This document shows, piece after piece, positions 24,181 through 36,000 of a stretch of DNA of 64,000 bases (its first letter is position 1; each line of letters begins with the position of its first letter). Below the pieces are notes generated by a model. The model made no database searches and was not told where the DNA came from. It saw only the letters and a program-made list of their open reading frames with translations. The stretch is taken from positions 1 through 64,000 of the forward strand of contig JAJEKV010000096.1 in the NCBI GenBank assembly GCA_021234155.1, written 5' to 3'. The DNA comes from Isoetes taiwanensis. Its lineage: Eukaryota > Streptophyta > Lycopodiopsida > Isoetales > Isoetaceae. Position numbers and translations under genes: made by a program.

Positions 24181-27100
24181 ATGCGTGCATACACCATTGG
24201 TGGAGACCCTGCTAAGTATATTGCTACTGACATTATCCATCTACCAGGTAGCATTCGAATGCAACCTTTTCATTTTCTGGTTGACAGTGGTAGCACACAC
24301 AATTTTATTTCGCCTAGATTGGTTGCTCAGATGGGTTTGAATGTCATTGCATGGAATCCTAGATCTGTAGAGTTAGCAGATGGTGTGATTAAGATGTCGG
24401 ATGGGTTTGTGCCTCGCTTGGACTTTAAACTTTGTGGGCTAAAGTTTCATATTAACTTTGAAGTCCTTGATCTGGGTAAGTATGATTTAATTCTCGGAAT
24501 GTCGTGGTTGAAAGCTGTAGGGGCCTACATCGATTGTAAAGGCAAGGCTGTCCTTTGCACCTTATCAAATGGTTCTATCAAGAGATTGGGTAGTCGCCCT
24601 ATGCTTTCTGGACCTTCCGTATTGACCTGCAAGCAGGCAAAGCGCTATTTGCGCAAGGGAGGAATCATGTATGTTGGAATGATAAGTAAAGCTGCAGAAA
24701 TGCAAGAAACTATTGTTCCAAAAGCTATTCAGGGGGTGTTAGAACAATTCAGGGATGTGTTTCCTGACAAGTTAACAGAACTGCCTCCCTTTCGTGAGGT
24801 GAATCATGATATTGAATTGCTTCCAGGATCTGCACCACCTTCGCGACCTCCTTATCATTTTAATGTGGTAGAGATGGCAGAACTTAAAAAGCAGCTTGAA
24901 GAATTGGTAGAGCAAGGCTTTATTAGGCCTAGCACATCTCCATTTGGAGCTCCTGTCTTATTTGTAAAGAAGAAGGATGGAAGTCTGCGTTTGTGTGTAG
25001 ACGATAAGCTATTAAATCAGGTAACCATCAAGAATGGTTACGCTTTGCCACGAGTGGATGATCTATTTGATCAATTAAGTGGTAGCAAGTTCTTTTCAAA
25101 GATTGACTTGCGATCTGGCTACCACCAGATCTGGATTAAGGAAGAAGATATCCCTAAAACTGTTTTTCGCACCAGATATGGCCATTATGAATTTGTGGTA
25201 ATGCCATTTGGGCTTACCAATGCACCAGCCACTTTTATGAGGCTTATGAATGATGTTTTTCGAGCTCATCTTGACCAATTTGTGCTTGTGTTTTTCGACG
25301 ATATTTTAATTTATTCCAAAACACTTGAAGAGCATGTTGAACATTTGCGCTCAGTTTTGAAGCTTTTAAGACAACCTAAGCTTTATGGTAAGCTTTCCAA
25401 ATGCATTTTTGCTCAAGAGTAGTTGATTTATTTAGGCCATGTTGTCTCCAACAAGGGTATTGAGTCGGATCCCAAAAAGGTAAAAGCTATACAAGAATGG
25501 CCACAACCTCAATCTGTAAGGGAAATCCAGGCATTCATAGGATTAGCCAGATATTATCGCAAGTTTGTAAAGCATTTTTCCAGGAAAGCAGCTCCATTGA
25601 CCACCCTACTTCAAAAGGATTTAGCATTCCAATGGTCAGAGGTATGTGACCAAAGTTTTCAAATCTTAAAAGATGCCCTGACGCATGCACCAATTTTAAA
25701 GATTCCATCTAGGGAGCGGGACTTTTGTGTGGTAACGGATGCCTCATGCACTGGGATTGGTTGTGCTTTATTACAAGATGGCCATGTGTGTGCGTACGCA
25801 TCAAAGAAACTTAATCCAGCTGAACGGAATTACCCAACCCATGATTTGGAAATGCTTGCAATTGTGCATGCCTTAAAGTTATGGAGACATTATCTTTTGG
25901 GTAGGAAATTTCTCCTCAAGACTGATCACCAGAGTCTTAAATATTTCCTGACGCAGCCTTAGCTAAATAATCGCCAGAAACGATGGATGCAACTGCTGCA
26001 GGAGTATGATCTCACCATAATGTATCAGCCTGGGAAAGATAACGTAATTGCAGATGTGTTATCCTGACGATCATATTGTGCTGCCCTTAGTGTTGATAAT
26101 ACGCAATGGGACAGCAATCTCACGCAGTTGATCCGGGAGGATTCTTATTTCCAGCCTATAGTAGCAGCACTTGAGCAAGGGGAAAACAAGAATCCCTATA
26201 AGATTGAAGTATCCAAGTTATTCTACCACAATCGGTTGTGTATACCGGATAATGCTGAGCCCAAACAACAGATTATGAAAGAAGCTCATGATAGTCCAGT
26301 ATCGGGTCATCCAGGAGTCCAGAAAACTCTTCGCAAGGTCCGCAAGCAGCTCTTTTGGCCTAGCATGAAGAAGGAAATCTTAAGCTATGTGGCGAGATGT
26401 TTACCATGCCAGAAGGTGAAAGCCTTTTACCAGAAGGTCGCAGGGGAATTGCAACCGTTGGATATTCCTGATACAAAATGGGAAAGTATAGGTATGGATT
26501 TTATTATGAGATTGCCTAAGACACGGGCAGGATATGATTCCATCTATGTAGTAATGGATCATCTCACCAAGCAAGCCCACTTTATGCCAACCAAAATCAC
26601 GGCTACTGCTGCAGATATTGCTAAGATTTTCATCAAGGATATATTGCAGGTATGCCTAAGGTTACCGTGTCAGACCGAGACACGCACTTTGTTGGCCAGT
26701 TTTGGCAAGTCCATGGGGTTGGAACCCAATTAAGGATGAGTACAACTTATCATCCTCAAACTGATGGTCAAGTTGAACGAGTTAATCAGGTTGTCGAAGA
26801 CATGCTCCGGATGTATGTTCCCAAACATCCGCACACTTGGGAATCTTATCTGTACTTAGTTGAGTTTGCCTACAACAATACATACCAAGATTCCATAAAG
26901 ATGAGCCCATTTGAAGCAGCATATGGGCAAGAATGCCGATATCCCTTGACTTGGTGTAGTCCCCAGTGTAAAGTTGATTTGATTCAGACCATGGGAGAGG
27001 ACATTGGGGCACACCTCCGAATTATTAGATAAAATATTGCCAAAGCACAGAACCGACAAAAGCAGTATGCAGATAAACGGAGAAGACCTTTAGAATTCCA

Positions 27101-27532
27101 GGAGAATGATATGGTGTTCCTCAAGATTAACCCTAAGTAGGGTACATTGAAGTTTAAGAAGGCTGGCAAACTAGCACCTAGATATGCAGGTCCTTTTAGA
27201 ATCATACAGAGGATCGGAAGGCTGCATACCGTTTGGAATTGCCTATTGACGTCAAGGTCCATAATGTATTCCATGTTAGCAACTTACACAAGTATCTCAG
27301 TGATCCATCACATATCCTGCCACAGGATAACTTGGTTGCAGTAGAAGAGAGACTCGCAGTAAAGCCTCAAACAATTTTGCGAGTTGATATTAGGGTACTG
27401 AGGAATCGCACCATCGAGAAATACCTAGTTCAATGGGCAGGATATCCGCAAGAAGATGCGACATGGGAAGATGCTGACAAGGTCAAGAAGTTATATCCGA
27501 CCTTTCCCATAACTCATGAGGACATGAGTTAA
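24181..27532 (+). pseudogene. Pol region of the gypsy element (protease, RT, RNase H, integrase, chromodomain)
   Basis: In order: protease active site [11 protein letters not shown] (about 24275); reverse transcriptase with [22 protein letters not shown] and the catalytic FFDD (about 25297); RNase H with VVTDAS and TDHQSLKY; integrase with a zinc-binding HxxxH region ending CLPCQK and the core GMDFIMRLP and TYHPQTDGQVERVNQ; and a chromodomain-like EKYLVQWAGYPQEDATWE (about 27420). A TAG interrupts RT and RNase H at 25420-25422. Further stops lie at about 25962, 26066 and 27032, with a frameshift near 26650 and another near 27230. The chromodomain class usually targets insertion to heterochromatin. 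Confidence 0.9.
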
Positions 27533-29047
27533 TTTTTACAAGGTGAGAATGTAACGAATCCAACGGCTTAGACTAGCTTATAATCACATGTTCTAGTCAA
27601 TATTCGATTGTGCAAATCATTGTTGGTATGTTCTATGGGTGCGTTGGGGGGCGACATTTAAAATTATATAAGAACTTTAGCTAAGGTGATTTAAAACCTT
27701 AATAAGTGGAATTCAAAAAGTGTGAGCACACTAAATCAGGGAAAGGGCAAATCTTGGCTGCCAGATAGCGGCAGGATCTCGCTTACAGATGCATGTAGCA
27801 TGCCAACTTTCCATCTGGCCTGATCCTGGGATTGATCTTGCCAAATGTTCTTAAGGCAAGGGTATATAAGAAACCAAAGGCCTGGCCAGATGGTAGAAGG
27901 AGAAGGAAAGAAAAGCGGATTAGAGGCTGAGCAATTTGGGAGCAGAGCAAGCACCAAGAGTCCAAAACCAAAACTCAGGTGGGGATTTGATCTATGTATT
28001 GATTTACGGCCTGATTAGGGTCGGATTGTGTGGAGCAGTCCTTCTAAAGCATAGCCGCCACCTGCCTGTAGGCCAAACTGTAGTCCATAAATAAAAATCT
28101 GTCATGCCATCAGATCCTGGGAACCTAAGCTTGCGTTGGGTTTGTTCTAAATATTCATTCTGTCTGCCTATCGCCTCTGCCCTGAGTAAAGCTTATAAAT
28201 CTGTCTTCTCACTCTGGTTCTTATTCTAGAGATAGGCTTTTTGCACTCTGAATGTATTTGGGGTTCAATCCCTGGCTTGGGCAGGTTCGCAGATGCAGTC
28301 AGCCAGTCCAAGAAAGGCCGTTGTTGGTGCCCACGACTCTGCCACCGTTATTTTCTGATTGCTATTGAAAGGGGATACCAGGATCCAGTATCCCCAGACC
28401 TTTAAAAACTTATTTTAAAGTTAAAGCTTAAAACTTTTAAGTTGTTTATAAGTTAAAGCTTAAAACCCTTAAGTTGTCTACAAATTGTAGTACCCTCTAC
28501 CAACCACTAGGCAAATAAACCTTATGAGACCAAGATTTCATTGAATGTTGTTGCCAGTTCAATAGTAGGGAAAAGTATCTGCCTGGCTAGTGTATGATGT
28601 GGGATGTCTATGCGTGCATTTGAGATTGCTCTATAAGTATGAATAGGTATGGGGGCACTTTACGGAATTGCATTATGTATCTGAGATGGTATTATGGATA
28701 TAGTGCACTTGAATCAGGAGATGTTGTGCATTTGCATTTAAACGGCCCACCTTCGGAGGGGTGGGGTGGTCGTGTAACTCCGCATCCGTGCCAGAGGGCT
28801 TGACGGATGAGTTGAACCCTGTATGTACAGATGGAGAGAGTGGTCTCCTTGGGGTCGCCACCCAAGGATTACGCTTGGCATGTAGTATGCATGGAAAAAG
28901 GTAGTTATAGAATGTGCTAACCTTGCAGGGGGAGTATCAATGTAACAGGTAAATCACGTATTATTGTTATGCATGAATGTGAAGATCCCAATGTCCCTCC
29001 CCACTTAGTCCTTGTGGACTAACCCCGGATGTTTGTTGTGTTGTAAG

Positions 29048-29314
29048 ATGGCACGTCCTGAAGGCACCATCGTGTTGGACCTAGACTCTTTTGTCACCTG
29101 GTGGTTTAACGAAACTGAGAATGAACCCGCGTTAATGTCCAAGGAAAGAGTCTACGAAATCATCATGGCATTGTTCAGGGAGTTGTATTATGCGCAGAGG
29201 CAACCCCAAATTGAGGCCCAAGACCCAGAGACGGATGGGGAGTCTTCCGGGAGTAGCTCTAGCGACTCCTCCTCGGTCACTTCCGAGGAGGGGGAAGATC
29301 AAAGGGCCAATTAA
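29048..29314 (+). CDS. Short LTR-internal reading frame, 88 codons (3' LTR copy, intact)
   Basis: The ATG at 29048 opens MARPEGTIVLDLDSFVTWWF; the product continues with a helical YEIIMALFRELYYAQRQ and ends in a low-complexity Ser/Glu tail (SSSSDSSSVTSEEGEDQRAN). Most differences from the 5' LTR copy are conservative, apart from the one-base loss there. It lies upstream of gag when placed in the 5' LTR, where a transcript starting near the TATA-like box would include it. It is not a domain I recognise. It could be a leader reading frame, a remnant of a longer Gag or captured host sequence. Confidence 0.4.
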   Translation: MARPEGTIVLDLDSFVTWWFNETENEPALMSKERVYEIIMALFRELYYAQRQPQIEAQDPETDGESSGSSSSDSSSVTSEEGEDQRAN

Positions 29315-29362
29315 GCATGGGTGACGGGGTTGGCTTGGGTTTTTATATATTATGGGTGTATT

Positions 29363-29907
29363 CAGTGTTGTCACCTACTTAGTGTACAGTACTTGTACAG
29401 TACGTCTTCCAAGGTACTGTACCTTTTATGTACTTTAGAGTTTTTTAGTACGTTATGTACTTTAGAGTTTTTTAGTACGTTACGTACGGGAAAAATATAA
29501 AGTTCTTTATGTAAATTTTGCAAATTTGCACTTGAGGTTAGACTTTTTTGAAGATCTGAACTATAAGGAGTTGGTTAAGAGATCTGGCTAGTCAAATAAG
29601 AACCCACAATAAGAAGTTCGTGTAAATGGATTGCAATTAGTACTAAAGCAAAGAAATATAAGCACAAAAATTGTACCTGCTCTTTGTCGAACACTACAAG
29701 AGCTAGAAGCATACAATTAGAGTTTTTTTAGCCTTGAAATTGACACTAGACATTAGGGAGGCACAAAATTGTCTTGAGGATATGATTTAAACTCATAAAT
29801 TTTTTATTTTTTATTTACCCTACACTTTAGAGGTACAAGACATATTGTACATTGCCCAAGGTACTATAAGTACACCATCGTAGTGTACGGGTACTTAAAC
29901 AACACTG
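29363..29907. mobile_element. 545-bp hAT-type MITE in the 3' LTR
   Basis: Ends CAGTGTTGT and ACAACACTG are inverted repeats typical of hAT elements. The 8-bp target duplication GGTGTATT is at 29355-29362 and 29908-29915, and occurs once in the 5' LTR (about 22872). Subterminal GTACAGTAC and GTACTT motifs recur. No coding potential, so it depends on a hAT transposase encoded elsewhere. Confidence 0.97.
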
Positions 29908-31583
29908 GGTGTATTGTGAACTCTCTTGTATATGTGTGGCCTTGGGCCTGATGTAAATGATTTGATTGTAACCAAAACTTTATGAATAGAAATTCGGGAT
30001 GATTTGACTATCTTTATCCGAGTTATTTAGTGCAACGGCCTAGGCCAAGGGGCTAGGTCCGTTTCAGTTTCACATTAAATAGAAATAACAATCTTTGGAT
30101 TGATGTTGAGAATGTGTTGCGGCTGATGATAAAGTTTTATGATGTGACAACTGAAGAATGTAATAGTAAGCTCATTATTGCTTTAAAACTAGATGAAATG
30201 GAAATGGTCAAAGGCAAGAAGTACGAGAAAGTCTCTATTACTTTAATGAATAGAGCGCTTAGTGATTCTTGCGAGAAGCAAAATTTCTCAGTACAATCAG
30301 AAGACAATACATGGTGGATTGGGATTTTTCAGGTGACGAAGGAGAGTTATAGTTTCTTAAAGTGAGTATTTGAGCAAACACCTTTACCTAGCTTGATTGC
30401 AAGACATGGGAATGGTGAGAAGCTAAATGTACCAGGTTATGGAGATTATGAAATTGAATGGCATCTAGCAGCAAATTTGAAGACCATCAAATGTATGTAC
30501 CACATGAAGCATGGTGCAAATAAGACCATTCAATCATGTCCTTACTGTGAATATACAACACATGATAAGGACAAGCAGCGTTTCCAACCTAGCATGCTTC
30601 ATTATGATCAGCATTCAGTACCATGTCATACATGCATGCCTTCTTAAGGATTATAGATAATGTAGTTTACCTCAGCATATTGTTTGCATGGCTCAAGAAG
30701 CCAAAACATGTTAGAGATGCTACTGTGGAGAGGATTGAAGTGGTATTATCTGAGATGGGTCTCCATGGCAGAAGCTATAAAATTGTAGAAAGTATGAAAC
30801 ACAAAAACATGCCATCTAAACCCTCAATGGGAGGTGCAAAGGTGAGAAGATTCCTTCCTAGTTTGAAACCAGCAAGTGGTAAATGGGAATGCTATAAAGA
30901 TCTTTTGCAAGCGGAAGATGATCGTACAGATAATGGAAGAGCATATAACAAGAAAACCATTGCATGGAAAGCACTGTTTCCTGTGTTCAAGTTGATGACA
31001 AAGAAAACTTTTAGTGACCAAGACAAGGTGATAGCCATAACAGACTTTACAAAAGCATGTATAGGAGCATGGGGAGAGGGAGAGCTCACACACTATCTGC
31101 ACATCTTATATGCACATGGACCATGGTTTGCAAAAGAATATGGAAGTCTAGGCATTTGGAATACTCAAGGGATGGAGAAATCCCATAAGCAAGCTAAGAA
31201 TGCCTATTTTCGGTTTACATCTCATGGCAGTGGGAAAGGTATGTCCAGTCCTTTGGAAGAAATGGCAGAGTGGTTCTACCGAAGGATTGTTGCTAAGCTT
31301 GAGAAGAGGTTGACATCTCCTCTAGAGATGGCATTAGCTTCAATATTGCGAGAAACAATGAAGAAAAAGAAACAAAAGGATGCTTGGCATCGATCTGGTG
31401 GAGTAGAAACAATGAGAAGATGGAGGTCGCAGTGGATGCGCATTGGCAAGAAGTACGCAAAACAATCCTTTGAGATAATGCCAGTAAGTATTCATATTAT
31501 GCAGTATTTATTGAATTTGTTATTAACTATTAGAATGCTTGTTGTTCAATTGCAGATTGCTTGAAGAGATCATTCATGGATGT

Positions 31584-32064
31584 ACTGAAGATCTTTAGAA
31601 ATCTAGGGGAATCTTTAGAAATCTAGGGGAATCTTGATGAAATCTTTGAGAACCTAGAGTAATCTTCATAGAATCTAAGGGAATCCAAGAGAATCTACAC
31701 AGAATCATGGGTACTTTAGATGAATCTTGGGGCGATCTTTAGGAATCTAGGGGAATCTTGAGAGGATCTAAGCAAATTGAAGAACCTAGGGGAATTTTCT
31801 TAGGATCTTATAGAATCTAGGAGAATCTACATAGAATCTTGTGGAATTTATGCGAATCTTGAGAGAATCTTTGAGAATCTCGAGAAATCTTGGTGGAATC
31901 TTTGAGATTCTAGGGGAAGCTTGATGGAATCTTGAAGAACCTATGGAATCTTCGTAGGATTTAAAGGAATCTTCGTAAAATCTTTAGTTTCGAGGGGAAT
32001 CCTGATGAAGTCTTGGAGAATCCAAAGGAATCGTCATAGAATCTAAGGGAATTGAAGTGAATCT
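31584..32064 (+). repeat. GGAATCTAGGGGAATCTT minisatellite after gene X, copy A
   Basis: Same unit family and same orientation as at 4287 and 44469. It begins about 20 bases after the stop codon of gene X and ends GTGAATCTACAT at the left end of element P. Joining that end to AGAATCATGGGG at 44469 restores a normal unit, which shows that P is inserted in this array. Confidence 0.9.
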
Positions 32065-32068
32065 ACAT

Positions 32069-32100
32069 AACCATCATTCAATTAAATTGGGATTATGTCT
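32069..32100 (+). repeat. Left terminal inverted repeat of element P
   Basis: It reads AACCATCATTCAATTAAATT then GGGATTATGTCT, preceded by the target copy ACAT. A half-palindrome ATCGCGCC follows at about 32110, the first sign of the palindrome family that fills the left half of P. Confidence 0.9.
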
Positions 32101-33064
32101 ATTCCAAAATCGCGCCGTATAAGCATCTTATTGACCATTATATTGAATTAACCACACTTTTGCACTGTGTTCATTTTCGGGCTAGGAAGATGCATTTTAT
32201 GTTAAAATGCAAAGGCATTCAAATATTCGATGCAAATGACCCATATTATGACAGAATGTTGGCAATAGAAAAAGCAGGAAATTGCTTATTAATTCGCACA
32301 TTCACGGACGACAACGAAATCTAAACATTGAAATTGTAATGCTTTACGAATAAATAACAGCAAGCAAGTTGCTACAAAACAGAGATTTTCGTGGTTCAAA
32401 TCGCGTGGGCGCGTGATTTGCTTGGCATAAATAACGCATTATAATAGAACATAAACTTAAAAAACTAATCAAATTCATCGTCGTCCGGTAGCTGCGCAGC
32501 GATCCCCGAGATCCCGCCGATCATGAACAAACCATGCTCGATTCCATATAAGATGGATTACAACATCAAAGGGATCAGGATAGAAAGCGGGCGGGATTCA
32601 TAGCAACGAGATCAAGCCAGTCCCCCAAGTTCTATTTCTAGCTCGCGGCACTGCAGAGGTCCGCATGGTTCATCTTGCGTAATAGAATGTGCCATAATAA
32701 CAAGCGTATATGAGACCGGCCGATGGTTTGCCAATTTCATGCATACCTATTTATACACACCTAAATTATTGACAAGATATACATACAAATTATTGCAAGT
32801 ATAGCAAACCATACACATAATATAAAAAAAAATAATACGCATACCGTAACCAATAATGCTGATATAAGAACACAATATATATTCAAAACCTTTCGTAAAG
32901 TATATTTTATATTCAAAACTTTTTGGAAAGTGTATTTCCCGTATACATATATATCAAAAAAAAGTTCCCTTTCTAGAACGATTTTCTCAAGGTCCCCACA
33001 ATTTCCCCTCCCGATCAAGTTATGGGATATAGTGTTTGTATCTCTTCGACCATTTTTCCCGAAG
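32101..33064. other. Left subterminal region of P: no gene seen
   Basis: AT-rich sequence with an imperfect relative of the P palindrome at about 32397-32420 (AAATCGCGTGGGCGCGTGATTT). It includes the 3' flank of the FCP1-like exon, which stops at 33065. No further conserved reading frame is visible. Confidence 0.5.
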
Positions 33065-36000
33065 CTATTTCTGCGGGACACTAACAAAGCGAAGAAGGAA
33101 GTCATCTTTGTCAAAATCTTGAGGATGATAGGGTGGCGATTCAATGACCGTGGACTGATTGAAGCAACACTTTAGAGCGCCATCATCCACCATGACCATG
33201 CCTTCCTTATCCTCAACACCTAGGGCATCCATCATGTTGCGCAGTGCATTTCACAAATATCTTTTTACCCGTCGGTTCTTTTAGGGTTTGTGAATGAAGC
33301 ACATTTGCTTTGATCCCGGATGGACGCCCAATTTCTATTTAGCTCGGGCACTACTTTCAAAACATCCTCAGATATTTCTATGCTCCATAGATGACCAAAT
33401 TGCACAACTAAACAGACTGAAGGCCTGGTCCAACATCTCCTTCAGATAAGGGCGCGGGTAAACATATTTGGTACATGTCTCAAATGGTTGTTGCGCATAC
33501 CATGACTTTTCAAACGTTGCTTTAGGTAACGTTCTACATAGCACACCATTCAAATCAAAGACCAGTACTTTTGGGGAAGCCAAATCATTTCTGTAAGGAG
33601 AACAATAACGTATGAGATGAAAGAAATGGAAAACGAAAACGCGCCAGGCGCGATTTCATTAATGATGCATGTCAACATAATTTAAAAATATGCTCTAGGG
33701 AACTCTAAATCGCGCCAGGCGCGATTTCTATATGCTTGTAGTTTGTAAAATGCATGGATATCAAAAAAAGGAACATTGTGACGATACCTTTCTTCTTCAT
33801 CATTCCCCTTGGTCTCTTCTTCCGTTGCATCTTTATTCTGAGTTGCCTCCGGTCTGCTAGAAGCACCAACCACATCAGTTGAGATCTGTACAGTGCGAGC
33901 TAGGCTTGATAGTTCATTACTCTTTATGCTAACCTGGCTAGTGCTTTCAGATTTGGAGTCTGCTTCATCATCATTATTGTTATTATCATCATTCTTGTCA
34001 TTGTCATCCTGGTCTATATTTTCAGGGCCAAGGATGTTCACAGGCATGTCGATAGGTATTTGGTGATCTGCCTGCTCGTCCATGTCATCCATGAAGTTGG
34101 AGCCATGCAATGCCTGTCTCATAATCTCCCGTTCCTTAAGCAAATCTGCAGGTATTTCGGCCTTAGAGGTAGAAGCTTTGTTTTTTACGGCCGATTGGTC
34201 CCCTAGGGGCTTCCTCTAGTACTTTCTCAAAGAAGAGGTCCAAAAAATTTTTGGCTCGATCATCGGAGACGACGCTCTGACATTTCCTTGCTAACTTCAG
34301 AGCTTCTCTACCGATGTAACCTCCAACGTGTAGTTCCCAGCAAGTTGTTCCCAATGGACAAAATGCTTCAATGAGATACTGGGAAAGGTCCATAGAGAAC
34401 CCGTTCTTGTTTAGCTTACCCTTATGTGAAGTTAGGAGCTCATACTTAATGTGGCCCACAAGAAGTGGGTCGTCCTCGTTTTCATCATCTTCTTCCTCTT
34501 CTTCCTCTAACTCTTCCACGACCTTGACAGCCTTCCCCTTGTCTTCTTGCTCCAGATAGAAGACGTTTCGCAGGATGCGTTCATCTAACTGATAGCACTG
34601 CCATGCTCATTTGTCTCCATCTATTTTTCCCTTAAGCCTTTCATATTCCTTATCATCCATCATGGCTATCATAATAATAAGCACATGAGAAATTTTACTT
34701 GATGTGCTGAAGTCACTGTCTTTGTTTTCATCTATGAGGATCGCATGTCGTATGACTTTCATGCATTCTAAGTCATTTGTAGCACTTAGAGCATATGCAT
34801 AGGACATGTCGGAGGGACATATAGTGACGATTGTGTAATTCATTTCTGTCGTGCAACCACTGCATATGTTGAAGAACGTATTGTAGTCTTCAAGAGACCA
34901 TCTGGTGCCTCGGCTATCAAGCACGAAGAGTGTGATATCATGGGGACCTTCACCAACTTCTGGCAAGGCACACTTGAAACCAGTGGACACTTGATAAAAA
35001 AACGTGGATTCCGTCTCTGGGGTCTGCTTCACCAACGCGACTTTTCGTTTCAAGTCGGATGCAACTTTTGTGTGAATCCCACTGATCTTTGCAACGTTCT
35101 TCAACTTCTGCTGCTTGACAAAGTCCTTGGACCAAAATACATACTTTTTTAGGTCGTCGTTGGAGACGTTATACTTTTGCATGAGTCCTAACTCCGACAA
35201 CGACCACTCTGATGTAAGCCTTTGTAATTCCTCACCAACTGCCTTCTTGAGCACTCTAATATTTTTTAGTTCGTCGCATGCATCTTCAAAGGATTCCATA
35301 GCCTTTGTTGCTGAGGTTTTCTTGTAAAGGATTTCCTTTCTGATCAACCTATCCAGGACTGAGATGAGTTCTTGATCTTCCAATCCCTGGGCCTTCCTCA
35401 TCTCTGTTATATGGATATCAAAAATTGATGTGTCAACAGGAGGAAATCTTCCTTGTGAATCTGGCAACTTCTTCTCCACGTATGCGTCCCAGAATTCATT
35501 CCATTTCTCCCAAACTGGATCTGAAGCAAAAACTATCTTGCAGGCATCCTTGGGTACAGTTGGTTCTTCGGCAGCATCACCCTTTTCATCTCCTTTTTTT
35601 TTCTTTGTTCTGGTGCTCTTGGTCTTGTCCTGTATTATAGTCTGACTAAGTGTCCTTTCCAGCAACTTGAATTCAGCGCTTTTGGACTGGCCCTGTCTGG
35701 TCGGCATTGGCTTCCCATATTCAATCCACTGGTTCCGAGCATGCCGAAGTTGCTCTATATAGGGACTGCAAGGAATAACTTCGTTAGCTTCATAATCGTG
35801 AATTCAAACAATCCTTCTAGTTTAAAATCGCGCCACGCGCGATTTCATATTAGAAGGCAAATCGCGCCAGGCGCAATTTGCCTTCTCTAAATAGCAAAGG
35901 GTTTTTGGAATAGTAGACGTTTCTCGTCCTATAACAAATCGCGCCTGGCGCGATTTCATATTAGAATACAAATGCCTACTTTGAAGAGAAACGGCTATCT

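Larger units (their letters stand above)
20990..30066 (+). mobile_element. Ty3/gypsy LTR retrotransposon with chromodomain, inserted in gene X
   Basis: LTRs beginning TGTAACGAATCC and ending CCGTTTCA flank an interior with gag and pol. The 5-bp target duplication GTTTC is at 20985-20989 and 30067-30071, and copy B has the uninterrupted sequence AAAGTTTCACATCAAATAG (about 55154). Gene order protease, reverse transcriptase, RNase H, integrase and chromodomain-like end places it among plant chromoviruses. Stop codons and frameshifts in pol make it non-autonomous. The two LTRs differ by scattered substitutions, short indels and one MITE, indicating an insertion of some age. Confidence 0.95.
27550..30066 (+). 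repeat. 3' LTR of the gypsy element
   Basis: It is 2517 bp, of which 553 bp is a hAT MITE plus its target duplication. Otherwise colinear with the 5' LTR. It lacks one of the two CCTGGGATTGATC units and about 40 bp near 28108. The internal sequence ACAAGGTGAGAA directly before it is the position of the polypurine tract, though a weak one. Confidence 0.95.
12805..31563 (+). pseudogene. Gene X, transposase-like, split by elements Q and gypsy (copy A)
   Basis: The pieces are 12805-13388, 20397-20545, 20652-20989, 30067-30648, 30623-31481 and a last exon at 31553-31563. The N-terminal part is a coiled coil (THSTLQQQ-like, KELKKKIKRL). The middle has EIEWHLAANLKTIKCMYHMK followed by a CPYC pair and HDKDK. 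The C-terminal part has HYLHILYAHGPW, YGSLGIWNTQGMEKSHKQAK and a Lys-rich end. This order resembles a third family of uncharacterised transposase-like proteins, and catalysis is not shown. Splice sites fit, for example GTATTTGCAT to TTATTACAG at 20546-20651 and GTAAGTATTC at 31482. Lesions include TGA at about 20807 and a frameshift near 30640, besides the two large insertions. No terminal repeats of its own were found. Confidence 0.6.

Noticed and set aside
4287-32064. A 28-kb transposon between the P-type inverted repeats at 4255 and 32100, carrying dehydratase, B3 and gene X.
   Set aside because: The minisatellites on both sides run in one orientation and join into a normal unit when 32069-44464 is removed. 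This makes the element P between the repeats, not the flanking segment.
34913-34945. Active DNA methyltransferase in the fused gene.
   Set aside because: The DPPY position reads VLDS and the FxGxG position reads ELHVGG, so key catalytic and AdoMet-loop residues are missing. Only a methylase-like fold is claimed.
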